Shown: positions 18,234-26,542 of the stretch, in pieces
Layout of the letters: each line of letters opens with the position of its first letter
Position numbering within the stretch: the stretch's first letter is position 1
Assembly (NCBI GenBank): GCA_963796325.1
Contig: CAWCLF010000001.1
Coordinates: forward strand, 1,550,001-1,614,000
Source of the DNA: CAVYGN01 sp963796325
Lineage (GTDB): Bacteria > Spirochaetota > Brevinematia > Brevinematales > JAOACQ01
DNA: 64,000 bases
Reading direction: 5' to 3'
Notes under the pieces: model-generated
Told to the model about the DNA's origin: nothing
The model's input: the letters and a program-made list of their open reading frames with translations, nothing else
The model's database searches: none
Program-made: the position numbers and the translations under genes

Positions 18234-18330
18234 CAGTCGTCAGTCGTCAGTCCGCAGTCGAGTGTCAGAGACCGGCGGCCCTGCAGACTGCAGACTGCAG
18301 TCTGTTGACTGTTGACTATAGACTGTAGTC
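18234..18330. repeat. Heptamer repeat array B (inverted arms)
   Basis: Left arm: four units (CAGTCGT, CAGTCGT, CAGTCCG, CAGTCGA; 18234-18261). After a 20-base centre comes a right arm of seven inverted-sense units (TGCAGAC, TGCAGAC, TGCAGTC, TGTTGAC, TGTTGAC, TATAGAC, TGTAGTC; 18282-18330). The arms can fold into a long imperfect hairpin. It occupies the 333-base divergent space between hppA and the hydrogenase operon, just upstream of the operon promoter. The remaining bases, 18117-18233, are A+T-rich with nothing else recognised. Confidence 0.85.
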
Positions 18331-18350
18331 AATTATTTTCAAAACAGAAT

Positions 18351-18379
18351 TTGACAAAAAGCGGCGGCTCCTCTAGAAT
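18351..18379 (+). promoter_or_regulatory. Sigma-70-type promoter of the hydrogenase operon
   Basis: TTGACA (18351-18356) and TAGAAT (18374-18379) are separated by exactly 17 bases. Transcription would start near 18386, about 64 bases before the first gene. It begins 20 bases after repeat array B. Confidence 0.7.
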
Positions 18380-18449
18380 TTTAGATTAGTTTTTTTGCCC
18401 AGGTTCAGGTAAGGAACCGTTATTTCATTAAAAAGGAGAGAATTAAGCG

Positions 18450-19889
18450 ATGAACAACCAGGCAATATTACTATTAATAGTCTTAATACCATTTTTCGGA
18501 TCGCTTGTCCTTCCCCTTGCGGGTCATTTTTCGGTCCGTTTGAGAAATTATCTCTCCCTCCTGATGGTATTGTGCGCGCTGGTATTTTCGGCATTGCTCA
18601 TTCCTGTCGTGCTTGCCGGCCAGGCGGTGACATTCGCCCTTAATCTCGATATGGGCTTTCTGGGTAACGCCCCTGTTTTACTCAAAGCCGACGGACTGGC
18701 CGTCTTTATGGCGATGGTTTCGTCGCTGATCGGTTCCATAATCGTTTTTTATTCTTTCGGTTATATGAGCCATTATAAAAACCAGAATGAATATTACCTC
18801 ATGGTCGTGCTTTTCCTCGGCTCCATGATGGGCATCGTCTATTCTTCGCATCTTGTTTTCCTTTATATCTTCTGGGAAGTGTCTGCAATCTGCAGCTGGA
18901 GGCTCATCGGATTTTTCCGTGAAAAGGATCATGTGCTCCGCGCCGATAAAGCCCTGCTTGTAACCTTCGGCGGCGCCCTTGCTATGCTGATAGGGTTCGT
19001 TATGATTTACATGCAGTTCGGAACATTCGACCTTACCATGATAAAGCATGGGGAATTGCTGACGAATGTTGCAGCAGTACTCATCCTGTGCGGGATCCTG
19101 TCAAAATCGTCGACCCTTCCTTTCCATACATGGCTGCCTGACGCAGGCGTCGCGCCTTCGCCGGTTACATCCCTTCTGCATGCGGCGATCCTGGTCAAGA
19201 TCGGCGTTTATGTATTCGCAAGATTGTTTTTCATTACATTCAGCCTTGAACAGATCTGGCATGTCGTTATTCCTGTCGTTGCCGCCGCAAGCGCGCTGGT
19301 CTCGGCCGGAGCGGCGATTATAGAAACAGACCTGAAAAGGATCATAGCTTATTCCACCATCAGCCAGATAGGCTTTATATTCCTGGGGCTGTCATGCGGA
19401 AGTCCCCTTGGAATAGCAGGAGCCCTGCTTTACATACTGATGCACGGCCTTGCAAAGGGAGGCCTTTTCCTGTGCGCAGGCGTAGTGGAACAGAACGCCA
19501 AAACCAAGGATATCACGAAACTCGGAGGACTCATTACGGCTATGCCTGTAACCGCCGTTACGTTCATCGCATGTTCATTTTCAATAATGGGAATACCTCC
19601 TTTCGGCGGATTTTTCTGCAAGTACATGGTGATAGGAGGAACGGTCGAGGCCGGACAGCCATGGATGGCCTTTGTATTCATTCTAGGGGCGATCCTTACG
19701 GCAATTTATCTCTTCCGCGTATTTATCGCCGTTTTTATGGGCGGAATAAAAACCCAGCCTTCGAAGGAGGGCTCGCCGACCATGCTGATCAGCATCGCAA
19801 TGCTCGCGGTTTTGTCACTTGCGGCCGGAATACTCGTAAATTACCCGGCCGGATTCGTACAGACTATCATTAAGGGGGTTATCGGTTAA
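18450..19889 (+). CDS. Hydrogenase antiporter-like membrane subunit 1 (NuoL/M family)
   Basis: A 479-residue protein of about 14 transmembrane helices, homologous to the ion-pumping subunits NuoL/M/N and MrpA/D. The expected channel residues are present: Glu143 in FWEVSA (helix 5), Lys219 in LSKSSTLPFHTWLPDA (helix 7) and Lys250 in LHAAILVKIGVY (helix 8). It is the first gene of a twelve-gene operon; GGAGAG lies upstream of the ATG. In the complex it should form part of the ion-pumping membrane arm. Which Nuo paralogue it corresponds to is uncertain, as the three antiporter-like genes of this operon are all related. Confidence 0.88.
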   Translation: MNNQAILLLIVLIPFFGSLVLPLAGHFSVRLRNYLSLLMVLCALVFSALLIPVVLAGQAVTFALNLDMGFLGNAPVLLKADGLAVFMAMVSSLIGSIIVFYSFGYMSHYKNQNEYYLMVVLFLGSMMGIVYSSHLVFLYIFWEVSAICSWRLIGFFREKDHVLRADKALLVTFGGALAMLIGFVMIYMQFGTFDLTMIKHGELLTNVAAVLILCGILSKSSTLPFHTWLPDAGVAPSPVTSLLHAAILVKIGVYVFARLFFITFSLEQIWHVVIPVVAAASALVSAGAAIIETDLKRIIAYSTISQIGFIFLGLSCGSPLGIAGALLYILMHGLAKGGLFLCAGVVEQNAKTKDITKLGGLITAMPVTAVTFIACSFSIMGIPPFGGFFCKYMVIGGTVEAGQPWMAFVFILGAILTAIYLFRVFIAVFMGGIKTQPSKEGSPTMLISIAMLAVLSLAAGILVNYPAGFVQTIIKGVIG

Positions 19890-19890
19890 A

Positions 19891-21747
19891 ATGGATAGCA
19901 CTATACTTCTTATTCCCGTTTTTCTTCCCCTGCTTCTTGCCGCAGTTGTTTTTATCGTTCCCAGGAAGGACAGGTGGATAAAAGAAGCCCTCACCCTGAT
20001 CGGGGTGACTGTCAACCTGGTTTTATGCATATATCTTTTCGGAAAGAATTCTGTTTTTAATGTGCCCTGGTTTACTATCGGCAGCCTCAGGGCGGATTTC
20101 TTCCTGAAACTATATCATTTCAGTTCGTTTATAATACTGGCCGTTTCAGGGTTCGCATTCCTCATCGGTCTATATTCGGCAGTTTTTATGAAGGGAAAGG
20201 AACATTTAAGGCAGTATTACGCATTTCTTCTCCTGACCGTCGGCCTTGTAAACGGGGCGGTGCTTTCCGCCAATCTCTTCCTGATGCTCTTTTTCTGGGA
20301 AGGCATTCTTATAACGGTTTTCGCGATGATCATGTCCGGAGGGAAAGCTGCGTACCCGACGGCGGTAAAGTCGTTCATACTTAACGGCGTCGCCGATTTC
20401 TGCATGATACTCGGCATTACCGTAATCGGTTTTATTACAGGCGGCGATCTTTCTATGGATTCGCTGAAGGCTTCTCCGATCAGCCTCACCGGTTTTCCCG
20501 GAATATTCGCATTTATTCTTGTCATGATAGGAGCTGTCGCAAAAGCGGGTTCCATGCCGTTCCATTCCTGGATACCGGACGCCGCAGTCGATGCACCCCT
20601 TCCTTTTATGGCATTTTTACCGGCTTCCCTTGAAAAGCTGTTAGGGATCTATCTCCTTGCCAGGATAACACTCGACTTTTTTGATTTCAAATCAGGTTCG
20701 GCTATGAGCATAACCCTGATGACTATAGGCGCCGTTACTATTCTCCTGGCCGTTATGATGGCGCTCATCCAGAAGGATTTCAAAAGGCTCCTGTCATATC
20801 ATGCCATAAGCCAGGTGGGCTATATGATCCTCGGGATCGGCACTGCGATTCCGGTAGGCATCGCCGGCGGATTATTCCACATGATAAATCATGCCATGTA
20901 TAAAAGCTGTCTTTTTTTAACCGGAGGTTCCGTTGAAAAACAGGCGGGAACGACTGATCTTGCAAAGCTCGGCGGGCTGGGCAGAAAAATGCCCTGGACA
21001 TTCGCCAGTTTCATCGTTGCAGCCTGCGCGATTTCCGGAGTTCCGCCATTAAACGGATTTTTTTCCAAGGAACTTGTATTTGACGGCGCCCTTGAAACGG
21101 GCATGCCGATATTTTATATTGCAGCGCTTCTTGGAGCGTTCTTTACCGCGGCATCCTTCCTCAAACTGGGGCATGCTGCGTTTTTAGGGAAACCGTCGAG
21201 AGACTGGAACGGTGTTAAGGACCCCCCGTGGGCCATGACAGTTCCCATGATCGTTATTGCGCTGGGATGCATAGTTTTCGGCGTTTATAACGTACTTCCC
21301 CTTAAAAACCTTATCGAACCTATCCTCGGTGCAAGGCTCGAACACAGCTTCTCGGGGCTTCCGGGAAACTGGAACCTTGTCATAGTATCCGTTGCAGTGC
21401 TGGCGCTGGCATACCTCAATCATCTTTACGGAGTAAGGAGGTCGAAAAGCGCCCTTGGAGCTTCAGACCATATACATTATGCACCGGGTCTTTCAAGCAT
21501 ATATAACCTTGCCGAAAAGAAATATTTCGATCCTTACGATATAGGAATGTTCATGGTTAACATATTTGCCAGGGTTTTTTGGCTAATCGACAGGGGCATA
21601 GACTGGATTTACAATAAATTTTTAACCGGCGTCACATCCGGCGCATCATGGCTTATCAGGAAATCCCATACGGGTAATTATGCGTTGTACCTTGTCTGGT
21701 CGCTGGCCGGAATGGCAGTTATAATAATCATTGCAGTATTACATTAG
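19891..21747 (+). CDS. Hydrogenase antiporter-like membrane subunit 2 (NuoL-like, long)
   Basis: A 618-residue membrane protein, one base after the previous stop. The core antiporter fold is followed by an extended C-terminus of about 140 residues ending in a hydrophobic helix, as in NuoL, whose long lateral helix braces the membrane arm. FWEGILITVF holds the helix-5 Glu and AKAGSMPFHSWIPDAAVDAP the helix-7 Lys. The helix-8 region reads FLPASLEKLLGIY, unlike the LHAA..VK pattern of the first subunit, a variant that I associate with group 4 hydrogenase relatives rather than respiratory complex I. Confidence 0.86.
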   Translation: MDSTILLIPVFLPLLLAAVVFIVPRKDRWIKEALTLIGVTVNLVLCIYLFGKNSVFNVPWFTIGSLRADFFLKLYHFSSFIILAVSGFAFLIGLYSAVFMKGKEHLRQYYAFLLLTVGLVNGAVLSANLFLMLFFWEGILITVFAMIMSGGKAAYPTAVKSFILNGVADFCMILGITVIGFITGGDLSMDSLKASPISLTGFPGIFAFILVMIGAVAKAGSMPFHSWIPDAAVDAPLPFMAFLPASLEKLLGIYLLARITLDFFDFKSGSAMSITLMTIGAVTILLAVMMALIQKDFKRLLSYHAISQVGYMILGIGTAIPVGIAGGLFHMINHAMYKSCLFLTGGSVEKQAGTTDLAKLGGLGRKMPWTFASFIVAACAISGVPPLNGFFSKELVFDGALETGMPIFYIAALLGAFFTAASFLKLGHAAFLGKPSRDWNGVKDPPWAMTVPMIVIALGCIVFGVYNVLPLKNLIEPILGARLEHSFSGLPGNWNLVIVSVAVLALAYLNHLYGVRRSKSALGASDHIHYAPGLSSIYNLAEKKYFDPYDIGMFMVNIFARVFWLIDRGIDWIYNKFLTGVTSGASWLIRKSHTGNYALYLVWSLAGMAVIIIIAVLH

Positions 21748-21759
21748 GAGGAACCAAGC

Positions 21760-23193
21760 GTGCAGGCCCTTTTTATTCTCATCCCCCTGCTGGCGGTTGT
21801 AATTCTCAACCTTCCCTTCGGAAAGGCTTATAGAAGGATCGCTTTTTATACTTCCGTTGCTGTCACGCTTTTCCAGATGGCATTGTCGCTCACAGCGGGC
21901 ATAATGCTATGGAACAAGGTAACAGAGCTTCTACAGTTTAATTTTGTAGCACAGCTTAGCGTGGATTTCTTTACCCTTGTGGTTCTGTTTACAATAGGCC
22001 TGATATCTTTCACGTCGCTTGTCGTATGTGAATCTTCATGCGTTAAAGACAGGTTCAATTTCATAAACCTTGTACTGATAGCTGTAATGGGTATGAACGG
22101 GATCGCCCTGACAAGGGATATCTTCTCCATGTATGTTTTCCTTGAAATTACTGCTGTAACGTCATTCATACTCATCGCGATGGATAAAGGCATCGAAGCC
22201 TTCGAGGGAGCGTTCAAATACCTCGTTTTATCCGCAGTAGCGACTATTTTCATACTATCAGCGATCGCAGTGACGTTTATTTTCGTCAAGAGCCTCGATT
22301 TTATCGATATAAGCTCTTATATCAAGGGCCTTAACGGTAAATATCCGCCGGAAGTGATTACCGCTTTCATACTTTTCATCGTAGGACTTTCAATAAAAGC
22401 CGGCGTCGTACCTTTTCATGGCTGGCTTCCCGACGCTTACCAGTCGGCTCCGGCTTCGGTATCGATCCTTCTGGCCGGTATCGTTACAAAAGTTGCCGGT
22501 GTTTATACCATTATGAGGCTTTCGGCCGATGTGTTCGGCAATGCCGGGATCGTCAACACCATACTTATGGCTTTCGGGGCCCTTTCCATTGTCATAGGAG
22601 CGCTTGCCGCAATCGGTCAAAAAGATTTCAAGAGGATACTCGCCTATTCGAGCATATCCCAGATCGGTTATATTATCCTTGCGACGGGGATCGGGACGCC
22701 CCTTGCTTTCGCCGGCGCTCTGCTTCACTTTTTCAATCATGCATCCTTCAAGTCGCTCCTCTTCGTCAATTCAACGGCTGTTGAAATGCAGACGGGGACA
22801 AGGGATATTGACAGGCTGGGCGGACTCGCCGGGAAAATGCCCATCACCGGCGGGACATCCGTAGTCGCATTTTTTTCCACTATGGGGATGCCGCCCCTTG
22901 CAGGCTTCTGGAGCAAGCTGATAATAATAATTGCCGCCTGGTCGTCGGGTTATTATATTTATAGTATAATAGCAGTTTTCGCAAGTCTTTTAACCCTTGC
23001 ATATTTCCTCATTCTTCAAAGGAAAGTTTTCTTCGGCAAGATCGGCGAAGGTCTCGAAAACATCAAGGAAGCAAATGCAGGCATGTGTTTCCCGGCTCTT
23101 CTGCTGGCGGCTGTTACGGTACTCCTGGGCCTTGCATTCCCGTTTGTAATTTATTATCTTCAGGCTAACGGGCTCTTGAAAATGATAATTTAA
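21760..23193 (+). CDS. Hydrogenase antiporter-like membrane subunit 3 (NuoN/MrpD-like)
   Basis: A 477-residue protein with about 14 helices. VFLEITAVTSF carries the helix-5 Glu, and SIKAGVVPFHGWLPDAY the helix-7 Lys and the family WLPDA signature; AGIVTKVAGVY carries the helix-8 Lys. The start is GTG at 21760, with TAGGAGG 8 bases before it. As the third antiporter-like subunit it would lie in the proximal or middle membrane arm next to the NuoJ/K/A-like subunits that follow. Confidence 0.86.
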   Translation: MQALFILIPLLAVVILNLPFGKAYRRIAFYTSVAVTLFQMALSLTAGIMLWNKVTELLQFNFVAQLSVDFFTLVVLFTIGLISFTSLVVCESSCVKDRFNFINLVLIAVMGMNGIALTRDIFSMYVFLEITAVTSFILIAMDKGIEAFEGAFKYLVLSAVATIFILSAIAVTFIFVKSLDFIDISSYIKGLNGKYPPEVITAFILFIVGLSIKAGVVPFHGWLPDAYQSAPASVSILLAGIVTKVAGVYTIMRLSADVFGNAGIVNTILMAFGALSIVIGALAAIGQKDFKRILAYSSISQIGYIILATGIGTPLAFAGALLHFFNHASFKSLLFVNSTAVEMQTGTRDIDRLGGLAGKMPITGGTSVVAFFSTMGMPPLAGFWSKLIIIIAAWSSGYYIYSIIAVFASLLTLAYFLILQRKVFFGKIGEGLENIKEANAGMCFPALLLAAVTVLLGLAFPFVIYYLQANGLLKMII

Positions 23194-23217
23194 GCTAATT
23201 AGAAGGGAGAAATTCTC

Positions 23218-23736
23218 ATGAAAGACATCCTTGTTTTAATAATAATCCTGGGGATAGTCGTATCCGCACTTGCATCGGTAATGATCAGGAGCCTGATCAA
23301 GGCCGCTATAGCGCTTGCCGTTACCAGCGCATTTCTGGCTGTCATGATGTTCATACTCGGCGCATGGGTAGCCGCCGTAATAGAATTGTCGGTTTGCGCA
23401 GGTATGATAACGGTAGTTTTCATCAGCGCAATAAGCCTTTCAAAACCGCTTACCAATGAAGAAATTGAAATAGAAGCAAAGCAAAGGATGAAGCGTTTCA
23501 TTTACCTTCCTTTTATACTGGCCGCAGTTTTCGTCCTTTCCGCAATACTCTGGAATAACAGGATAATCAACTTCGATTTCATGCCTGTTGTTAAAGGCGC
23601 CGGGAACACAGACTTCGCATCTCTCTCCTCGGCCATATGGCAGAAGAGGTCTTTTGATATTCTCGGTCAGGTTATAGTCCTTTTATCGGGCGTATTCGGA
23701 GTTGTAGTATTATTTAAGGAGCGGAACCAAAAATGA
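23218..23736 (+). CDS. NuoJ-like membrane subunit of the hydrogenase
   Basis: A 172-residue protein with about five hydrophobic helices. The segment VIELSVCAGMITVVFISAI in helix 3 resembles the conserved Gly-containing helix of NuoJ/ND6 that changes shape during coupling. Position between the antiporter-like genes and the NuoK-like gene agrees. GAAGGGAGA lies before the ATG. Its last codons overlap the next start by 4 bases, so translation is coupled. MbhD/E of Mrp-type hydrogenases is the nearest alternative identity. Confidence 0.72.
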   Translation: MKDILVLIIILGIVVSALASVMIRSLIKAAIALAVTSAFLAVMMFILGAWVAAVIELSVCAGMITVVFISAISLSKPLTNEEIEIEAKQRMKRFIYLPFILAAVFVLSAILWNNRIINFDFMPVVKGAGNTDFASLSSAIWQKRSFDILGQVIVLLSGVFGVVVLFKERNQK

Positions 23737-24044
23737 ATCTCGATTTAAATTTTGTCATCTTTACTGCGATTGTGCTTCTTTTAGTAACGGGCCTTTACTG
23801 CCTCATAGTGACTCAGAATCTCATAAGGCTTTTGATCGGGCTTGAAATTCTGACAAAGGCGGTTACACTGTCGCTCATAGCGTCGGGTTTTATTACAGGT
23901 TTTATCGCAATTACCCAGTCGCTGACCATCACTCTTATAATAATAGAAGTTGTCGTCATCGTAGTCGCTGCGGGCATAGTTATCGGCGTCTGCAATCATA
24001 ACAAGAACCTCGATATCAGGAACCTCAGGAAACTTAAAGGTTAA
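23733..24044 (+). CDS. NuoK-like membrane subunit of the hydrogenase
   Basis: A 103-residue protein with three transmembrane helices, the size and shape of NuoK/MrpC. The two membrane glutamates that carry protons in NuoK are present: Glu38 in LLIGLEIL (helix 2) and Glu72 in LIIIEVVVIV (helix 3). It overlaps the upstream gene by 4 bases. GAGCGGAA lies upstream as a weak ribosome site. The charged C-terminal tail after residue 88 faces the cytoplasm. Confidence 0.8.
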   Translation: MNLDLNFVIFTAIVLLLVTGLYCLIVTQNLIRLLIGLEILTKAVTLSLIASGFITGFIAITQSLTITLIIIEVVVIVVAAGIVIGVCNHNKNLDIRNLRKLKG

Positions 24045-24054
24045 GGACATAAAT

Positions 24055-24372
24055 ATGATTAATATTTTAACTCCTCCGGCCGCTTTTATAATACTCCTGG
24101 CTGCCGCTTTTCTCTTTTCGGGACTGTCGAACTTCCTGTCGATGAAAGGCAAGGCATCGGCGGGGAAAACAAAACCCTATTCGTGCGGAGAAGAAGTCAC
24201 TGCCGCCACCGCCCAGCCGGATTACAGCCAGTTTTTCCCTTTCGCTTTCTTTTTTACTATCATGCATGTATTAATTCTGATTATCGCTACGGTTCCGAAG
24301 GGCGTCCTCGGGATGCCGCTGGTTTACCTCGGCGCCGGAGTGATTGCGCTGTTCATTTTATTCAGGAGGTAA
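24055..24372 (+). CDS. NuoA-like membrane subunit of the hydrogenase
   Basis: A 105-residue protein with three predicted helices. After helix 1 it carries PYSCGEE (residues 41-47), equivalent to the PYECG loop of NuoA/ND3. Helix 2, however, reads FFFTIMHVLILII and lacks the Asp/Glu pair found there in complex I. It sits directly before the NuoB-like gene, as nuoA does before nuoB. Subunits of this kind are not part of the E. coli Hyc or Hyf complexes as I know them. Identity rests on the loop motif, size and position. Confidence 0.7.
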   Translation: MINILTPPAAFIILLAAAFLFSGLSNFLSMKGKASAGKTKPYSCGEEVTAATAQPDYSQFFPFAFFFTIMHVLILIIATVPKGVLGMPLVYLGAGVIALFILFRR

Positions 24373-24373
24373 G

Positions 24374-24805
24374 ATGTCGCTTATTCAAAAGATCATGACG
24401 TGGGCGCGTATAAAGTCGCCCTGGATCATACATTTCAATACAGGCGCCTGCAACGCCTGCGATATAGAAATACTGGCTTCGCTGACCCCGAGGTACGATC
24501 TGGAACGGTTCGGCATCCAGCTTAAAGGAACGCCCAGGCATGCGGATGTCATGGTCTGTTCGGGTCCTGTAACATTGCAGACCAGGGACAGGCTTAAAAG
24601 GATATACGACCAGATGGCCGAGCCGAAATTTGTCGTTGCGGTCGGGACCTGCGCCTGTTCGGGAGGAGCTTTCCAGGGCTGCTACTGTGTCAAAGGCGGC
24701 ATCGACACGGTAATTCCCGTATCGGCATATATACCGGGCTGCCCCGCGAGGCCCGAAGCTATTATCGACGGTGTTGTCAAGCTCTTGAAGACTTTAAAAA
24801 GCTGA
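24374..24805 (+). CDS. [NiFe]-hydrogenase small subunit (NuoB-like)
   Basis: A 143-residue peripheral subunit that carries the proximal [4Fe-4S] cluster. Ligands visible are Cys26 and Cys29 in GACNACD, a Cys in VGTCACSGG (Cys93), and Cys123 in PGCPARPE. The CxxC arrangement is that of group 4 hydrogenases, not the adjacent cysteines of NuoB. I chose ATG 24374 because AGGAGGT lies 3-4 bases before it, overlapping the end of the NuoA-like gene; a longer frame from 24344 has no such site. It transfers electrons from the NuoI-like ferredoxin subunit to the Ni-Fe site. Confidence 0.92.
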   Translation: MSLIQKIMTWARIKSPWIIHFNTGACNACDIEILASLTPRYDLERFGIQLKGTPRHADVMVCSGPVTLQTRDRLKRIYDQMAEPKFVVAVGTCACSGGAFQGCYCVKGGIDTVIPVSAYIPGCPARPEAIIDGVVKLLKTLKS

Positions 24806-24822
24806 AATAAAGGAAGATGTTT

Positions 24823-25305
24823 ATGGAAAAAGCGGAAAATTTAATTAAAGACTTGAGCAAGACCTTTAATTATTTAGACGGTCATATCAATATAAAGAGG
24901 CAGAGAAGGATTTTTGCCGAGATCCCGGCGTCCAACAACGGTTCCATCGGTGAAATCCTCAAATATCTCAGGGACAATCAGGATTTTACATTTTTATGCA
25001 CGATAACCGGCCTTGATATGGGCGATAATTTCCAGGTGATATATCACCTGGCCGATTCCCTGGGGAATGTTTTAAATTTGAAATTACTGACCCCGAGGTC
25101 GAACCCGGTCATCGATTCAGTGACGCCGGTTTTTGGCGGCGCCATATTCTACGAAAGGGAGCTTGAAGCCCTTCTGGGCATCAAAGTCAGCGGATTGCCG
25201 CAGGGAAGAAGATATCCCCTGCCGGACGGCTGGCCGCTTGATGATTATCCACTCAGGAAAGACTGGAAGGGGCAAGAGGATTCCAGCGCCAAGATAAACT
25301 CTTAG
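24823..25305 (+). CDS. Hydrogenase NuoC-like subunit
   Basis: A 160-residue homologue of the 30-kDa subunit of complex I. It has the alpha/beta core and the C-terminal family segment PLPDGWPLDDYPLRKDW. It packs against the large subunit and holds no cofactor. In the E. coli Hyc/Hyf enzymes this domain is fused to the large subunit; here it is a separate gene as in Ech and in most nuo operons. ATG 24823 has AAGGAAG 7 bases upstream; an ATG at 24817 overlaps that site. Confidence 0.88.
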   Translation: MEKAENLIKDLSKTFNYLDGHINIKRQRRIFAEIPASNNGSIGEILKYLRDNQDFTFLCTITGLDMGDNFQVIYHLADSLGNVLNLKLLTPRSNPVIDSVTPVFGGAIFYERELEALLGIKVSGLPQGRRYPLPDGWPLDDYPLRKDWKGQEDSSAKINS

Positions 25306-25318
25306 GAGGCAGAATTTT

Positions 25319-26527
25319 ATGGGAAAAGTAACGGTACAGATAGGCCCGCAGCACCCTGCGTTGAAAGAACCCGCAAGTTTTACGCTTTATATGGAAGGGG
25401 AGAGGGTTGCGGCGGCTAATGTAGCCTTAGGATATAATCACAGGGGCATAGAAAAGGCATGCGAACAGAGGACATATATACAGGATATCTATCTTATTGA
25501 AAGGATATGCGGAATATGTTCGCACTCCCATTCGACTGCATTTTTACAGGCGGTGGAGGAAATTGCCTCGCTCGAAATACCGAAGAGGGCTGCTTATATC
25601 AGGTCGATCATCGGTGAACTTGAAAGGATTCACAGCCATCTCCTCTGGCTCGGAGTGGCGGGCCATGAACTCGGCTTCGATACTCTTTTTATGTACAGCT
25701 GGCGCGACAGGGAAGTGGTCATGGATATACTCGCAATGCTTACCGGGAACCGCGTCAACTACGGCATAAACACGATAGGCGGAGTCAGGCGCGATATTAC
25801 GAAGGAACAGGCCGAGCAGACTCTCAAGGCCGTCGATATACTGGAAGAAAGGACAAAATTTTATATCCAGGTTGCAATGGATGAATCCACTTTACTTGCG
25901 CGTCTTGCAGGCGTAGGAAAACTTGAGAAGGAAGACGTTATAAGGTTCGGGGCGACCGGACCGACGGGCAGGGCGGCAGGCGTAGCGAAGGATGTCAGAT
26001 TCGACGATCCTTATGCCGCTTACGCAGATGTCAAATTTAACGTGATAACCGACGATCATGCAGACGTCCTTGGAAGGACGCTCGTCAGGGTGAAGGAACT
26101 GATGGAAAGCTACAGCATTATAAGGCAGCTTTTTCTTAAACTTCCGGAAGGTCCCATATCTGTAAGGGCCCCCAGGAAAATTCCTGAAGGCGAAGCTGTC
26201 AGCCGCTATGAAGCCCCGCGCGGAGAAGATTTCCATTATGTAAAGGGAAACGGCACCGAGAAGCCCGAGAGGGTGAAGGTAAGGGCCCCGACCCTTGCAA
26301 ATCTTGCGGCGATTGCGCATATGCTTGAAGGCGGTTACCTGGCCGATGTTCCGATTGTCATTGCGGCCATAGATCCCTGTTTTTCGTGTACGGACAGAAT
26401 GATATCAGTCCATGGAGTCGGCAGGGGAGAGTCCCTGATGAACTGGGAAGAGCTCAGGACATACAGCATAGACTGGTACAGGAAAAATCGCGGAATTGAC
26501 ATGAATAAAATTCATGCTTTGAAATAA
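25319..26527 (+). CDS. [NiFe]-hydrogenase large subunit (group 4, NuoD-like)
   Basis: A 402-residue catalytic subunit. It has both Ni-Fe binding motifs: RICGIC with Cys64 and Cys67, and DPCFSCTDR with Cys354 and Cys357, so it is a true hydrogenase rather than NuoD, which lacks these cysteines. After Arg360 there is a 42-residue tail starting with Met361, the position at which HycE-type precursors are cut by HycI-type proteases after nickel insertion. Such a protease gene closes this operon. TAGGAGG precedes the ATG. Likely reaction: proton reduction to H2 with ferredoxin electrons, coupled to ion pumping. Confidence 0.95.
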   Translation: MGKVTVQIGPQHPALKEPASFTLYMEGERVAAANVALGYNHRGIEKACEQRTYIQDIYLIERICGICSHSHSTAFLQAVEEIASLEIPKRAAYIRSIIGELERIHSHLLWLGVAGHELGFDTLFMYSWRDREVVMDILAMLTGNRVNYGINTIGGVRRDITKEQAEQTLKAVDILEERTKFYIQVAMDESTLLARLAGVGKLEKEDVIRFGATGPTGRAAGVAKDVRFDDPYAAYADVKFNVITDDHADVLGRTLVRVKELMESYSIIRQLFLKLPEGPISVRAPRKIPEGEAVSRYEAPRGEDFHYVKGNGTEKPERVKVRAPTLANLAAIAHMLEGGYLADVPIVIAAIDPCFSCTDRMISVHGVGRGESLMNWEELRTYSIDWYRKNRGIDMNKIHALK

Positions 26528-26542
26528 GGACGGTAGTTTGAC

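Noticed and set aside
25319..26527. Reading the operon as respiratory complex I (nuo)
   Set aside because: The large subunit has both Ni-Fe cysteine motifs, a maturation protease is encoded, and NuoE, F and G are absent.
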